DNA from: Bremia lactucae
Taxonomy: Eukaryota > Oomycota > Peronosporomycetes > Peronosporales > Peronosporaceae
NCBI RefSeq assembly: GCF_004359215.1
Contig: NC_090613.1
Location: forward strand, 7,249,973-7,293,759
Length of the DNA stretch: 43,787 nt
Reading direction: 5' to 3'
Part shown: piece after piece, positions 21,211 to 31,138 of the stretch
Numbering within the stretch: the first letter of the stretch is position 1
How the letters are laid out: each line of letters begins with the position of its first letter
Notes under the pieces: generated by a model
The model's input: only the letters and a program-made list of their open reading frames with translations
Databases searched by the model: none
What the model was told of the DNA's origin: nothing
Made by a program: the position numbers and the translations under genes

Positions 21211-22059
21211 ATGTTGGCGGTAATCCTCGGTGCGCTTCTTTTCGTGATATGCAAAGCTAGTGGCCAGCATCCTACGTCATCTCGGTATCGCTACATTCCT
21301 AAATATTTTAGTCAACGGGATCCTAGCCAGTCTCCCCCAGCGTCTTACCCTCCTCACATGGGGCTGCAGGATGGATACACGTGGCATGATGTGCATGCTG
21401 AAGTTGCCGCGGGACGACTTGAAGGCAGAAATGTGAAGCTTCTGGTATTTCTGCGTCATGGTGAAGGTATCCACAACGTCGCTACTAACAAGTATGGCAT
21501 GTTCGCGTGGGACGGCTACTACTCTAAGCTGCCAGAGTATTTGGATTCGCCCTTGACAAAAACCGGGGTCATACAAGCAGGAAAAGCGTCGAAAATGCTC
21601 GACGGTGAGATTTCTATGGGCTTACATCTCGACAATGTGCTGGTGTCTCCGCTAGAGCGTACACTTCATACTTACTCCGTTGCGTACCAAAATCAACAAA
21701 ACATCAAAAGCACAGTGGTAGAGTTAGCACGGGAGATACTGGGTGTGAGCACTTGCGACCAGCGTCGCAGCATCTCTGAAAAGCGACTCGAGTACCCTCA
21801 CTTGGACTTCAGCAAAATTAAATCTGATGCGGACCCATGGTGGACCTCTGATCATCGTGAGACTGACGCTGAGATAAAAATTCGTGCAACAAAGTTCTTA
21901 AATTTTATCTTTTCGAACACGTCATCACAGAGTGTTGGTGTTGTCTCCCACAGCATATTTGCCGCTGCGCTTCTAGGTGTAGTTAATCATCCCGTGTACA
22001 AAATTGCAACAGCTGAGTTCCTACCTCTGCTTATTGAGGCCTTCCCACCAGCAAACTAA
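21211..22059 (+). CDS. Secreted histidine phosphatase superfamily protein (phosphoglycerate mutase-like)
   Basis: Single-exon 282-residue protein. The N-terminus MLAVILGALLFVICKASG is a clear signal peptide with likely cleavage after residue 18 or 19. The catalytic motif LVFLRHGEGIHN follows, then SPLTKTGVIQAG, VLVSPLERTLHT (the conserved arginine), a mid-domain acidic region and VGVVSHSIF with the second catalytic His. This is the branch of PGM-like phosphatases found in fungi, plants and oomycetes, not the glycolytic enzyme, which needs HGN and a longer core. The substrate is unknown; phosphate monoesters are likely. No RxLR or dEER motif follows the signal peptide. It lies alone between transposons, a position where oomycetes often keep fast-evolving or infection-related genes; any such role is speculation. 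Confidence 0.88.
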   Translation: MLAVILGALLFVICKASGQHPTSSRYRYIPKYFSQRDPSQSPPASYPPHMGLQDGYTWHDVHAEVAAGRLEGRNVKLLVFLRHGEGIHNVATNKYGMFAWDGYYSKLPEYLDSPLTKTGVIQAGKASKMLDGEISMGLHLDNVLVSPLERTLHTYSVAYQNQQNIKSTVVELAREILGVSTCDQRRSISEKRLEYPHLDFSKIKSDADPWWTSDHRETDAEIKIRATKFLNFIFSNTSSQSVGVVSHSIFAAALLGVVNHPVYKIATAEFLPLLIEAFPPAN

Positions 22060-22341
22060 ATGCTAGTTTTGCAATTGGCCGAATTCGTGCGATTTGTTGA
22101 ACTCGTTATAAATGATTTCCTTTTTACAAGCTTCGTCCGGATTTGGATGACTGTGGGAAACGTGATGGCGCAGGTTGATGATTGATAACATAAAAGCTAG
22201 AAACGTTTGGGCTCTTTTTAATCAGTGAAAAAACATCGGAGCTTAAAATTATATTAGAATAATACGATAGTTAATAATATCGAACTATAAAATTTAAGAA
22301 ACGTATTGTCCAGGTCGAAGATCAATCTATTGTTATATATG

Positions 22342-22505
22342 TGTAACGGGGCACTACGACTTGTACTGTTCCAGTACAAGTCCACTTCACACTGCTTCAG
22401 TTGTGAGTGGTGCCTTTCGTTAGGTGACGTACACTGTACGTGCAGAGGAAGACTTCCCTTAAGACAAGTTAACTTAAGAGGGTAAAATGAAAATTGTATT
22501 AATAT
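22342..22505 (-). repeat. Truncated family B LTR (-)
   Basis: The first 164 bp of a reverse-oriented LTR (TGTAACGGGGCACTACG...), matching 41275-41440, cut off at ATTAATAT where the forward LTR of the next element begins. The missing part is not found beyond the next element's right end, so this is not a clean nested insertion. Confidence 0.8.
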
Positions 22506-22971
22506 TGTAACTGGGTGTATCGTTACATGAAATTAACACTGAAAGGTTGTTAGTTAATATATTATCTAAAAGGTAGATAATGTTTGGAGAATATAACTTT
22601 ACATGGTAATATTCTAAAAGCTTATCCATTGGCAGATATAGACCATTATATCTACTTTCTCCGCTGTCCAGTCAGAGTTGGAAGCGCGCAAAGAGAGAGA
22701 CAGATTAGACTTTATTACATGTTTTGTATTAGTTTAAAATTAAGTAGTATTAAATAGATAGAAACAAAAGAACTTAATTATATTAAATACTGTTTTTAAT
22801 TAACCCTCTTTAAAGCAAGTGTTTTAAAAGAGAGTCTTCTTCTGCACGTACTACTGTACGAGAAGTGAGGCACCACTCGCAGGTGATCAGTCGAGATGTC
22901 ACGTTCGACGACTGAGGCAGTGCGGAGTGGACTTGCACTGAAGCAGTACAAGTCAGTAGTGCCCCGTTACA
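22506..22971 (+). repeat. Family B 5' LTR and primer-binding site
   Basis: 466 bp, TGTAACTGGG...GCCCCGTTACA. It is longer than the 3' copy because about 34 bp (22882-22915) sit in the loop of a CGCA/TGCG hairpin. The primer-binding site TGGTAGCACTTTGAAG starts at 22974. Its first eight bases match those expected for an initiator-Met tRNA end, but the rest does not, so the primer tRNA is uncertain. Confidence 0.85.
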
Positions 22972-23021
22972 CCTGGTAGCACTTTGAAGTTCGTCCAAGG
23001 ACCACAGTTTCATCATCTAAC

Positions 23022-24145
23022 ATGGACATGTTAGATGATAATGGAAATACGCATCACGTTTCGCGTGATAGCTACTCCTTTCTAAGTGACATAGAAAGGA
23101 GTGCGGTCGAACGAATGAGTTCGAGCGTAGGGAACGATGCCATCTTGGCCATGCTGTCCGATTTCGGACAGAGATGCCCTCCATTCAGCCATCGCCAGGC
23201 TCATACAACATGAACTTGACGATGCGAAGGAGAAGGTAGCCTTGCTTAATCAGCAAGGCTCTCAACAGGCAGAAGTTGAGGTTATAACAGGTACATACCC
23301 CTGTACCTGGGATGACGCACACGCGTCGTCCCGAAACCTTAAAGATTGACATCTCTAAGCATCGGGGAGTCGAAGAAGACTCCCTCTTAAGATGGTTTGT
23401 CTAGTTGGACGATGCCATAAGGGCTCGTCACATCGTCGACGAGCAAATGCAAGTCGTATTTGATCAGTCAAATTTAACAGGTCATGCCAAAACTTGGGCA
23501 TTGGGTCTTAAGTTGCGCGACCCATATGTCTTTGGGTCGCTAGATGCTTTTAAAGCCCGGCTCAAACAGACGTTTGAACCGCCTAGGGCTGAGTTCAGAG
23601 CTCGATCAGAGCTTCTGAAACTCAAGCAAGGCAAGCGTGATGTTCACGCTTATGCCCGGCACATACGACTCTTAGCGAGTTGTATCACAAACTACACAGT
23701 TCATAAAAACACGTTGATTACGGTGTTCATGCAAGGTGTTACAGATTATCCGGTAAAGACCCACCTGTTCCGCTTGGAACTGGATACGCTTGAAGAAGCA
23801 ATATCCGTCGCGGAACAGGAGAACTTTAGCTTGAGACAGGCTCAAGCTATTTCGTCATCGTATCGTCTTCCAAGACGACACGAGCTGGGAGGTCCAGAAC
23901 CGATGGACCTCTATTACGTTGAAAGCGAGAATCCTCGTTTTTCGAACAGTAAGCGATTGCAGAAATGCAATCGCTGTCAAAAGTTCGGACACTACGCTCA
24001 TGAGTGTAGTGCTCCACGCCCAGTACCGAGAGGTACTGAACGTAATTATGGACCGAATGACAAAAAGGGCAACGGTCGCGGGTCCAACGTTGTTGCGAAA
24101 TCGCAACACCGAGGCGGACCGCCAAAAAATGGACGGGGTCAGTAG
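23022..24145 (+). pseudogene. Family B gag with CCHC zinc knuckle, frameshifted
   Basis: Begins MDMLDDNGNTHHVSRDSYSF, the ATG being inside a 28-bp palindrome (23012-23039). The frame shifts at about 23155 within a TGTCCGA hairpin, breaks again at about 23349, and has a stop at 23401-23403. It then runs open as ARHIVDEQMQVVFDQSNL, HAKTWALGLKLRDPYVFGS, KLKQGKRDVHAYARHIRLL and LEEAISVAEQENFSLRQAQ. The CX2CX4HX4C knuckle CNRCQKFGHYAHEC lies at about 23968-24009. Compare the knuckle-less copy at 15287-16324. Confidence 0.85.
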
Positions 24146-24205
24146 GGGCGCAACGCCCTACTGATCCAGCAACCTCAAGAGAATTTGTAAATCCCTTGAC
24201 TAAAG

Positions 24206-25250
24206 TTGCTCCAGACACACAATCATTATGTGCCTCTGCACCAGGTGATGAGGGATACCTCTGCACCAGGTGATGAGGGATACCTCATCACCTTAAAGTT
24301 GAAAGTGACAAATGATTTGTCACTCAGAGCCCTAGTGGACTGCGGAGCGTCGAATAACTTTATCCGTCGCCAGTCGCTAAAAGGTCGTAGGCTCAAATAT
24401 GTTGAGCTCGAAATCCCTCCAGCGAGGACGACGGTGCGTCTAGCGACAGGCGCATTGATAACAGTAATCGAACGCGTAGTGAAATTTCACTACAGGTTAA
24501 AAGATCTAAAGTACGATGATGATTACATCGTACTGGATTTTGGATGACAAATTTGATGTCATCCTATGTTTACCTTGGCTCAGAAAATACGAGCCAAGGA
24601 TCAGCTGGCAGCATCGATCCGTAAAGATGCCTGCCACTTGTTCATCAGATGGCCATCTGATGAACGTCTTGGAGCGTCCACAAGCGTGTGGATGTACTAC
24701 GAGTGAGTGCGATGGCCTCACTTGTGGTACGGTCGTTAGTACAACTGCACAAGATCACAGTGTGATTACCAATCACATTGTGGAGTCAGCTGCCGGCGGC
24801 TGTGTTAATGCACAGGCAGCGCCGAAGGTCCACCACTCCAATAAGTCGAGTGGATTCAGACATGAATGTACGTTTAGCGGGCGACATTCAAGGAAGATAC
24901 CTGTTGTCCAAAATGGACAACACGATGATTCTAGGTCGAGCAGAGAGTCGACCGTAGAGGACCCGACTGTGATAGCGCAATCACAGTCGGAAGACGTTGA
25001 GGGAATAAGTCCCCACGTACTTGAGGAGAAATCTTCTCAAATAATTAATGCTGAAGTGATTAGACTTCAGCATCCCGAGGGATTGATCCCTCGGCAGCTT
25101 GTGGATAAATCTCAGGAAGGAGCCGAGACATTGAATGTCTTGGTTAATGACGGATCAAGAGTGTGCGTTTATACTCTTGATCTGTGTGCGCCTCCGAAAC
25201 TAACTTTAGAGATAACTCATTTACCAACCCTAGAACCTAACGGCTCTTGA
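24206..25250 (+). pseudogene. Family B aspartic protease and linker
   Basis: LVDCGASNNFIRRQSL carries the catalytic Asp at 24338-24340, with Cys where DSGA/DTGA is more usual. VRLATGALITV follows, and VILCLPWLRKYEPRISW is the second conserved protease block in the next frame. The frame change at about 24545 splits the domain. The linker to about 25250 is open and hairpin-dense. 25251-26001 continues as degenerate pol linker with stops. Confidence 0.8.
24233..24282 (+). repeat. Perfect 25-bp tandem duplication upstream of the protease
   Basis: The unit CCTCTGCACCAGGTGATGAG... occurs twice without a break (24233-24257 and 24258-24282). The related copy at about 16411-16435 has it once, so this is a recent duplication; 25 bp shifts the frame. 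Confidence 0.9.
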
Positions 25251-26001
25251 GAAATCTGCATAGTGGTAGAATCAAGTAGATCTGGCTCTTATAAAATCTG
25301 GAGTGGTAGAATCAACAAGATCTGGATACTCGTTACAGAGGACGAGTACGTAGGAGAAAATAGGCGCCGCTAATTCTCTCAGTCACTCTAGTGACCTGTC
25401 TTTACATACACGGCGCAAAGATGTCACTTAAAAGAAGCCACGTTGGTGAATCGTCTGCAAAGACACCCACCTAACCTTCCGCTAAGCGCACGCACTGCGT
25501 TTACAAGCCGGCAGTGTCTAATGCCTCAGTCGAAAAGCCGACAGCTACGGCTGCTATCGCGCTAGCCCAGCGCTTTGATGTCTGAGCACACACGCTGCGT
25601 GAATTGTCTTCAATGACGCGATTGACACGTTCAGTTTGACCATGTCTAGCCTTAAGGATCCATCCTACTTAAACAGTGAGGATGTCGATCCGTCGCTCAT
25701 TGTCGACTACAATGAGTCGACCCCGTTGCCGTGTCACCTCATAGTAGTGATGCGGACAACGAGCTAACGAGGAAGGATGGTGGTGCATTATTGCCTCATT
25801 AAAAAACTTCTTTAATTGCTCATAAAATGGAGACAGCAATATATACTAATGCTGTCTCGTCGTCTGCGATGGAAAGCGCAGCGACCATTAATGAGAGCGC
25901 TGCCCAGAAAGACGCAGCCGCTTCTCCGTTGGGTAACACAACTATAACCGATATTCGGTCAGCGGTAATTCTAGCAGAGAACGGGTCTTAGCAGCTCATC
26001 G

Positions 26002-27183
26002 ATGGACAAAAGTGTCCTCGATGTGAATACTAGAGTTGAGAGATATACGACTCAACCTTGGGAGTCACTCAAGGGAAATCCTCTATACGAGGATTTAATA
26101 GAATTCAGGGATGTATCCCTTGAAGCAGTTCCATGCGAGTTGCCTAAGGATAAAAGCACTCGACATGAGATCGAGCTTAAACCGGGCTCGAAGTACTGTG
26201 TCATGAAGCAGTGGCCACTACCTTGTGAACAAAAACTTGCTATCGATAAATTCTTTACCGATCGATTAAAAGCGGGCCATGTAAAGGAGTCAACATCGCC
26301 ACATAGCTCTCCGACCTTCTGTGTGCGAAAAGCCACAGAAAGGTGGCGGAAAGTGCACGCATTCAACAAACTGAATGCTGCAACGGTACCGTAGAAAAGA
26401 CGTAATTATAGATGGTATGTCTAAGAGTACGATATTTTCGTCTATGGATCTGATTGATGGGTTATATCAAATCCGTATGCGAGACCATGACATCCCGTAC
26501 ACAGCAGTGAGAACTCCCAGTGGGATGCTCTGGGAATGGCTAGTGATGCCTCAGGGGCTTAGTAACGCCCTTGCAACATTTAACAGATGCATAACGAATC
26601 CGTTGAGACCGGTGCGAGAATTCGCATCAGTTATTTTGACGATGTATTCGTCCACAGCCGGTCGATGGACGAAAAGCAAAGCATGATGCAATCGTCAATG
26701 TTGGCGATTGCAGATCAAGACAGACCATTCCATGTGGTCTCTGACGCCATCGATTTCGAAATTGTCTGTGCGATAACGCAATACGAAACGGACGGCGCGG
26801 AGTGCGTCGTCTATTACCAATCGCGTCAGCTGCAACCATCTCAACGGAACTACCCAGTGCATGACAAGGAACTCCTTGTCATGCAGCATGTTTTGGCTAA
26901 ATTTAGGGTCTATCTCCTCGAAGATAGACCGTTCATCGTATATACGGACCATGCGTCATTACGCACGGCCGTAAACAGCCCACACGTCTCGCAAAGAATG
27001 GCAAGGTGGCTATCCTTCTTCTTCGCGGAGTATATTTTTACCGCGGAATATAAGCCAGGACGACTTAATGTCGTCGCTGATGCGTTATCACGCCGACCCG
27101 ATTTTGAGTCAGCAGTGCACTCCAACAGTGAACATAATCCCACTGTTGCAACACTCATTACAAATGTTCCGTCGTCAACTTAG
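26002..27183 (+). pseudogene. Family B reverse transcriptase and RNase H, thumb deleted
   Basis: KPGSKYCVMKQWPLP, SPHSSPTFCVRKA and FNKLNAATVP open the fingers. A stop and frame change occur at about 26392. SSMDLIDGLYQIRM, PQGLSNALATFNR and the catalytic YFDD (26632-26643) form the palm. From about 26685 the frame passes from SMDEKQS straight into the RNase H region (ILAIADQDRPFHVV-like, YTDHASLRTAV, EYKPGRLNVVADALSRRPDFE). Roughly 100 residues of thumb and connection are missing compared with the family, apparently in frame. Confidence 0.85.
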
Positions 27184-27328
27184 TTTGATACCATACAGAA
27201 AGCCTAAACAGAAGATAAAGACCTTCTATGTTTAATGAATCACCTAATGAATCCATCCAATAAATCTTATAATTATTTTCCGGCTTTATATCGATCGTCA
27301 TCCGATCGATACAATACACAACGGCTTA

Positions 27329-29432
27329 TTGTATTACACAGCCGTTGACGGCGACACCCCACGTGTTGTCGTCCCAACTCACAATGATTTGCGCTTGCGC
27401 ATCATGTATGAGTGTCACGATGCACCAAATAGTGGGTATCGTGGACGTGAGAAGACTTACCTCAAAGTAAGTCGCGACTTTTGCTGGCTTCGCCAGTATC
27501 AGTTCGTGCGCAAGCACATTCGTGCTTGCGAAGTGTGTCAACGGAAGAAGCCTATCCCTTTATCCCGTGCACCTTTCTAACCACTACCACTTCCGGAAGA
27601 ATGCCGGCAGTCCGTATTTTTGGACTTCGTCTTCAGATTTCTCGAAGACGATCACAAATACATTGGAATCCTTGTTTTGCAGACAGATTCAGCAAGGTGG
27701 TACATCTTGCTGCAGTACCAGAGTCAAATACGGCTTCGGGCTGTGCCCGTGTCTTTATCGACACGGTATTCAGACTCCACGGCTTACCCCGTGGACTGGT
27801 CTTCGATAGATATCCACGGTCACGGCGGGTTTTTGGCAATCCGTATTCCGATTTCTCGGAACACGGCTGACTATGACAATTTCTGATCCTTCTGAAACAG
27901 ATGGTCAGACCGAACGTGGAAATCACGTCCAGTCAACATCGTAAGCGCTCAACCTATTTGAGCCTACGACCCTCAATGTGTGCCTCGGAAGCGGCCCTTC
28001 TTTTTATAAACACGAGCAATTGTCCTCGTATAAAGAAGGGGCGCGTACGAGCACGAGCAATTGTGCTCGTAAAAAGAAGGGCCGCTTCCGAGGCACACAT
28101 AGAGGGTCGTAGGATCAAATATGATGAGCGCTTACGATGTTGATTGGTCAGATCCATCATTTTTAAATGTTTTGTGCTTCCACACATATAACATCTACAT
28201 CCAGTCAGCGCTGGACGCGCGCAAAGAGAAAAGGAGCTCTCAACCCAAGCAAGGACCTCACGAAGAAACCCAGCCCCGCGGTACAGAATTGGCGGTGGAG
28301 AGTCTTTGCATCGAGATATCAGAAGACCGAGCGGATAGAAATTCGATGTAACCTTGCACGCAAATATGCCGCCATAGACCGTTCCGGGAATTCGGAATCG
28401 TTGAGGCAGATCGTCAAAAAACCGGTCAGGTTGTGAATGAAGCTAAGACTGCTGTGCGAGCGATAAACCGACTTTGGGGCAGCTAAAGATGACCATCTGT
28501 CCTCTCGGTCTTCGACTTATACCAAGCTATCGCCGAGGCTCTTATGACCTTTCTCAGATAGCTAATTTTGAAACACTATCGTCTTTGGCCTCTCGGCCAA
28601 AGTACGAAGATTTTGTGATCGCAAAGCACCGATAAGTCAGGCTGTTGTACATGAACCCGCAAGCGAGGTGGCACCATGCTGAGTGTCAATTGTGACTCGT
28701 AGAAGTATTCTACAGTCACAAAGCTACTCGCTACCCTTGGCGCGGCCCATGAAACGCTGGTGGAATCCAGCATATTTTGGCTTCGACCCATGCCTCTACA
28801 AGGGCATTACGTGCTACTGCTCCTCTTTGTCACGTTCGACGAAGGAGCTAGGCTTGTTTGAGTGGACTTGTCCACAATTTCAAATGAAGTATAAGACATT
28901 TTCAACTTTTAATGTATATAGAAGAAAAAATTAAGGAAATACAACTTTGAATTCATCAAGATCAATCGATGTCGAAGCAATCGACATCGAAGAAGCGGAA
29001 GATCTCATGACAGTGCCTACAAAGCGCAGTGCTGAAGACAAAACAAATGAGTCAGCAGAAGAATTTCTGCTTACTCGAGAATCAATTACCCGTTTCGTTT
29101 AGGATTCCATTTCTACCGCAGTGAACCGTCAGAAACGGAATGCAGAGAAACATGGAAGAGGAAATGTTCATTCATTTAAAATTAATAATCTAGTGCTGCT
29201 CTCTACGGGAAACCTACCTAAGCGTGTAGTCACCAATGTGGGTAGCAGTAAGCTAATACCCAAGTTTATTTGGCTAATCTGTGTAGTGCATCGCAGAGGC
29301 AATGCGTACACAATTGAATTGCCACGAAGGATGCGAACGCATCAAATGATTTACGTTGGTCTGCTCCGCCCGTATCATCAGTACGCGGTTTCTTCCGAGG
29401 ATGGATCTGACCGCCCTTTTAAGAATCCCTAA
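27329..29432 (+). pseudogene. Family B integrase, broken by frameshifts and an inserted palindrome
   Basis: The N-terminal zinc module reads CHDAPNSGYRGREKTY...HIRACEVCQRKKP, with Tyr where the second His is usual. The core starts FLDFVFRFLEDDH (first catalytic Asp) and crosses three frames before SETDGQTERG. There it is interrupted by a palindrome (27929-28147) and scrambled sequence. The C-terminal part, 29121-29432, reads NRQKRNAEKHGRGNVHSF...LSTGNLPKRVVTN...YTIELPRRMRTH. Confidence 0.82.
27929..28147. repeat. Fold-back element: 219-bp imperfect palindrome inside the integrase
   Basis: The left arm runs CAACATCGTAAGCGCTC... and the right arm ends ...GAGCGCTTACGATGTTG. About 90 bp of each arm pair with few mismatches (including a CGGAAGCGGCCCTTCTTTTT block). 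The centre holds CGAGCAATTG repeats. Just outside the right arm, 28142-28185 is the reverse complement of the element's own 3' region at about 31027-31061, and 28198-28230 matches LTR-internal sequence. It may be a fold-back transposon or a scrambled piece of element 3' end. No target duplication was recognised. Confidence 0.75.
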
Positions 29433-29960
29433 AAGATTCTTGGGATCACGAACCTGATTCTCATGTTGAATCTGGAGGCTGTCATGCCGGGTCTGAAGAT
29501 CCTCGAAACCGCGATGAGCGAAAGAGAGCTCATCACGAAGAGCGTGATAATTCCGTTCTAACTCGAACATGGAGTACGCACTCTTCGAACGGTCTTCCAA
29601 CCGTTCGATATAGTGAGCCTGCACCGTCTGCTCCAACGGGCTACTCTTACCGCGCCCGTGATCAAGTCACTCCTCCAAATCATGGAGGAAGTGATCGAGT
29701 TTGTCGATTTTCGAATCTAGATCCGACACATGGGTCGGACCAAATTTCCCTCCTCCGCCACAAATATTGGTGGATTACCACGATGGTCAACGTTTCCTTG
29801 TGAAACGCATAGTAAACCACCGTGATGTGAAGGGGCAGCGAACGAATTATCTTGTTCGCTGGTACCTTCACATGACAGCTTAGAGCCTCTTCTTCCCAGC
29901 TGGGTGTTGACGTTGAGGTCCTCGCCCGTCAGTATGACGAAATTCATTCGATGGATCATA
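29433..29960 (+). pseudogene. Family B integrase linker and chromodomain
   Basis: A hydrophilic linker (VESGGCHAGSEDPRNRDERK) leads to a chromodomain. FLVKRIVNHRDVKGQRTNYL gives the first strands, the tryptophan of LVRW follows, and QLGVDVEVLARQYDEIHS is the C-terminal helix after a frame change and stop at about 29881. Chromodomains direct chromovirus integration toward marked chromatin. Confidence 0.7.
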
Positions 29961-30128
29961 AGGTCCATCGGGAAACACGCGCTCCTGGTGCTTGTAAATC
30001 GATTGCAAATCGTCAATCGCATTGCACATCTCGATAGAGATGCGGGCTCTCCCCCAGGGATGAGAAAAGGGGATGAGACCCCATTTCGCTCGTTTCGTGT
30101 TGTCGACACAACACGGACAGGGATCACC

Positions 30129-30947
30129 TCACATGAGGCTTGGAAGTCCTGCCTCACTTGACAATTGATGCAGTTTAAATCTTGCACCGGTTGAAGTTCG
30201 ATTTTCAAACTTAACGTGAATCGCGTTAAGTCTTTGAAGCCAGGCTTCGCGTCCAATGTATTTGACATTACGAATGAACGCGTTCCAAGCTTGCATCAAC
30301 GAGCTTTTATCTCGCTTGTTGTTGCCGCTATACCATCGATGCTTAAGAAAATCATCGAGATAAAAATCTTCCTCAGCGCGAAAGTTCTTCGCGCCGGGAT
30401 CTAGGCCATGCAACTTCGTAGCAATAAATAAGGGATATTCATTGAGGAGTAGTCTCTCCGACAAGCTACTGACTAGCCGTTTGTAGAAAAGCCACGACTT
30501 CTTCTCGGGAGCAAGATGATACATTTTTATTGTCTGCACTCCCCTGAGTGATACCCACTGGAGCAGGGGTACCACAAGAACTATTATTACGATGGCTAAC
30601 GCCATAGTCATCACCACGCACAGGGATAAGTGCGGGTGACGGCTCGGGAGACGGTGCTGGCGATATGGAATCATCCGCATCGTCGGAACGAAAAATGCTA
30701 TAGTGAAAGCTATTAGCACGACTACCCGATTGAGCCCCTCATTCGAAGGCTCATAGTCAGCCGCCGAACGACGTTCAGGCAACTGTTCCGCTCTCCCCGC
30801 GTCGGCCATCTCGTCCCACTCGCATTCATAGTTGACCGCCGAAGAGGGGTCGTACTCACGTGGCGACTCACCACGTGTACCGGCACCTATGATTGTTGCG
30901 GGAGAACATGATACAACGGCAGACGAGATGCCTGCCGCAAGAGACAA
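30129..30947 (-). CDS. Antisense ORF of unknown function in the element's 3' region
   Basis: A 272-codon open frame on the strand opposite to gag-pol, between the chromodomain and the 3' LTR, where the sense strand has no long frame. It contains two hydrophobic stretches (VVVLIAFTIAFFV at about residues 75-87 and VVMTMALAIVIIVLVV at about 111-126) and a charged, aromatic C-terminal half (EEDFYLDDFLKHRWYSGNNK, AWNAFIRNVKYIGREAWLQR). Amino-acid usage looks protein-like. Some plant gypsy elements carry antisense genes in this position. It could still be a chance frame, since no family was recognised and hairpins make the two strands similar. Confidence 0.4.
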   Translation of the reverse strand: MSLAAGISSAVVSCSPATIIGAGTRGESPREYDPSSAVNYECEWDEMADAGRAEQLPERRSAADYEPSNEGLNRVVVLIAFTIAFFVPTMRMIPYRQHRLPSRHPHLSLCVVMTMALAIVIIVLVVPLLQWVSLRGVQTIKMYHLAPEKKSWLFYKRLVSSLSERLLLNEYPLFIATKLHGLDPGAKNFRAEEDFYLDDFLKHRWYSGNNKRDKSSLMQAWNAFIRNVKYIGREAWLQRLNAIHVKFENRTSTGARFKLHQLSSEAGLPSLM

Positions 30948-31138
30948 TAATGCGTCGCCCGCGGCTGCATGTACCGCAGCCGAAAGTCCCGCCTTTTCGC
31001 TGACCGCATGGACTCGTTAACCACGCGATACATTTAAAATAATGGTTCTGACCAATCAACATCGTTTTCACTTGAGTGGTCTTAAAGTGACCACTCGTTT
31101 CAATGACAGTCAGAGTGATTGTCGTTTAGGGGGGTGAT

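Noticed and set aside
21211..22059. RxLR effector call for the secreted phosphatase
   Set aside because: No RxLR or dEER motif follows the signal peptide; the catalytic domain begins soon after.
2188..22059. The two phosphoglycerate-mutase-fold genes as tandem duplicates
   Set aside because: One has the glycolytic dPGM core with a presequence; the other is a secreted, much diverged branch, and they are 18 kb apart.
23012..24990. CRISPR-like array
   Set aside because: The repeats are inverted, different from each other and irregularly spaced, and the genome is eukaryotic.
29274..29636. Antisense coiled-coil-like frame in family B, and a similar one at 39476-39853 in family C
   Set aside because: The sense strand is open and reads as the integrase-chromodomain linker in both elements. 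Dense inverted repeats make the antisense look similar, so these are most likely shadows.
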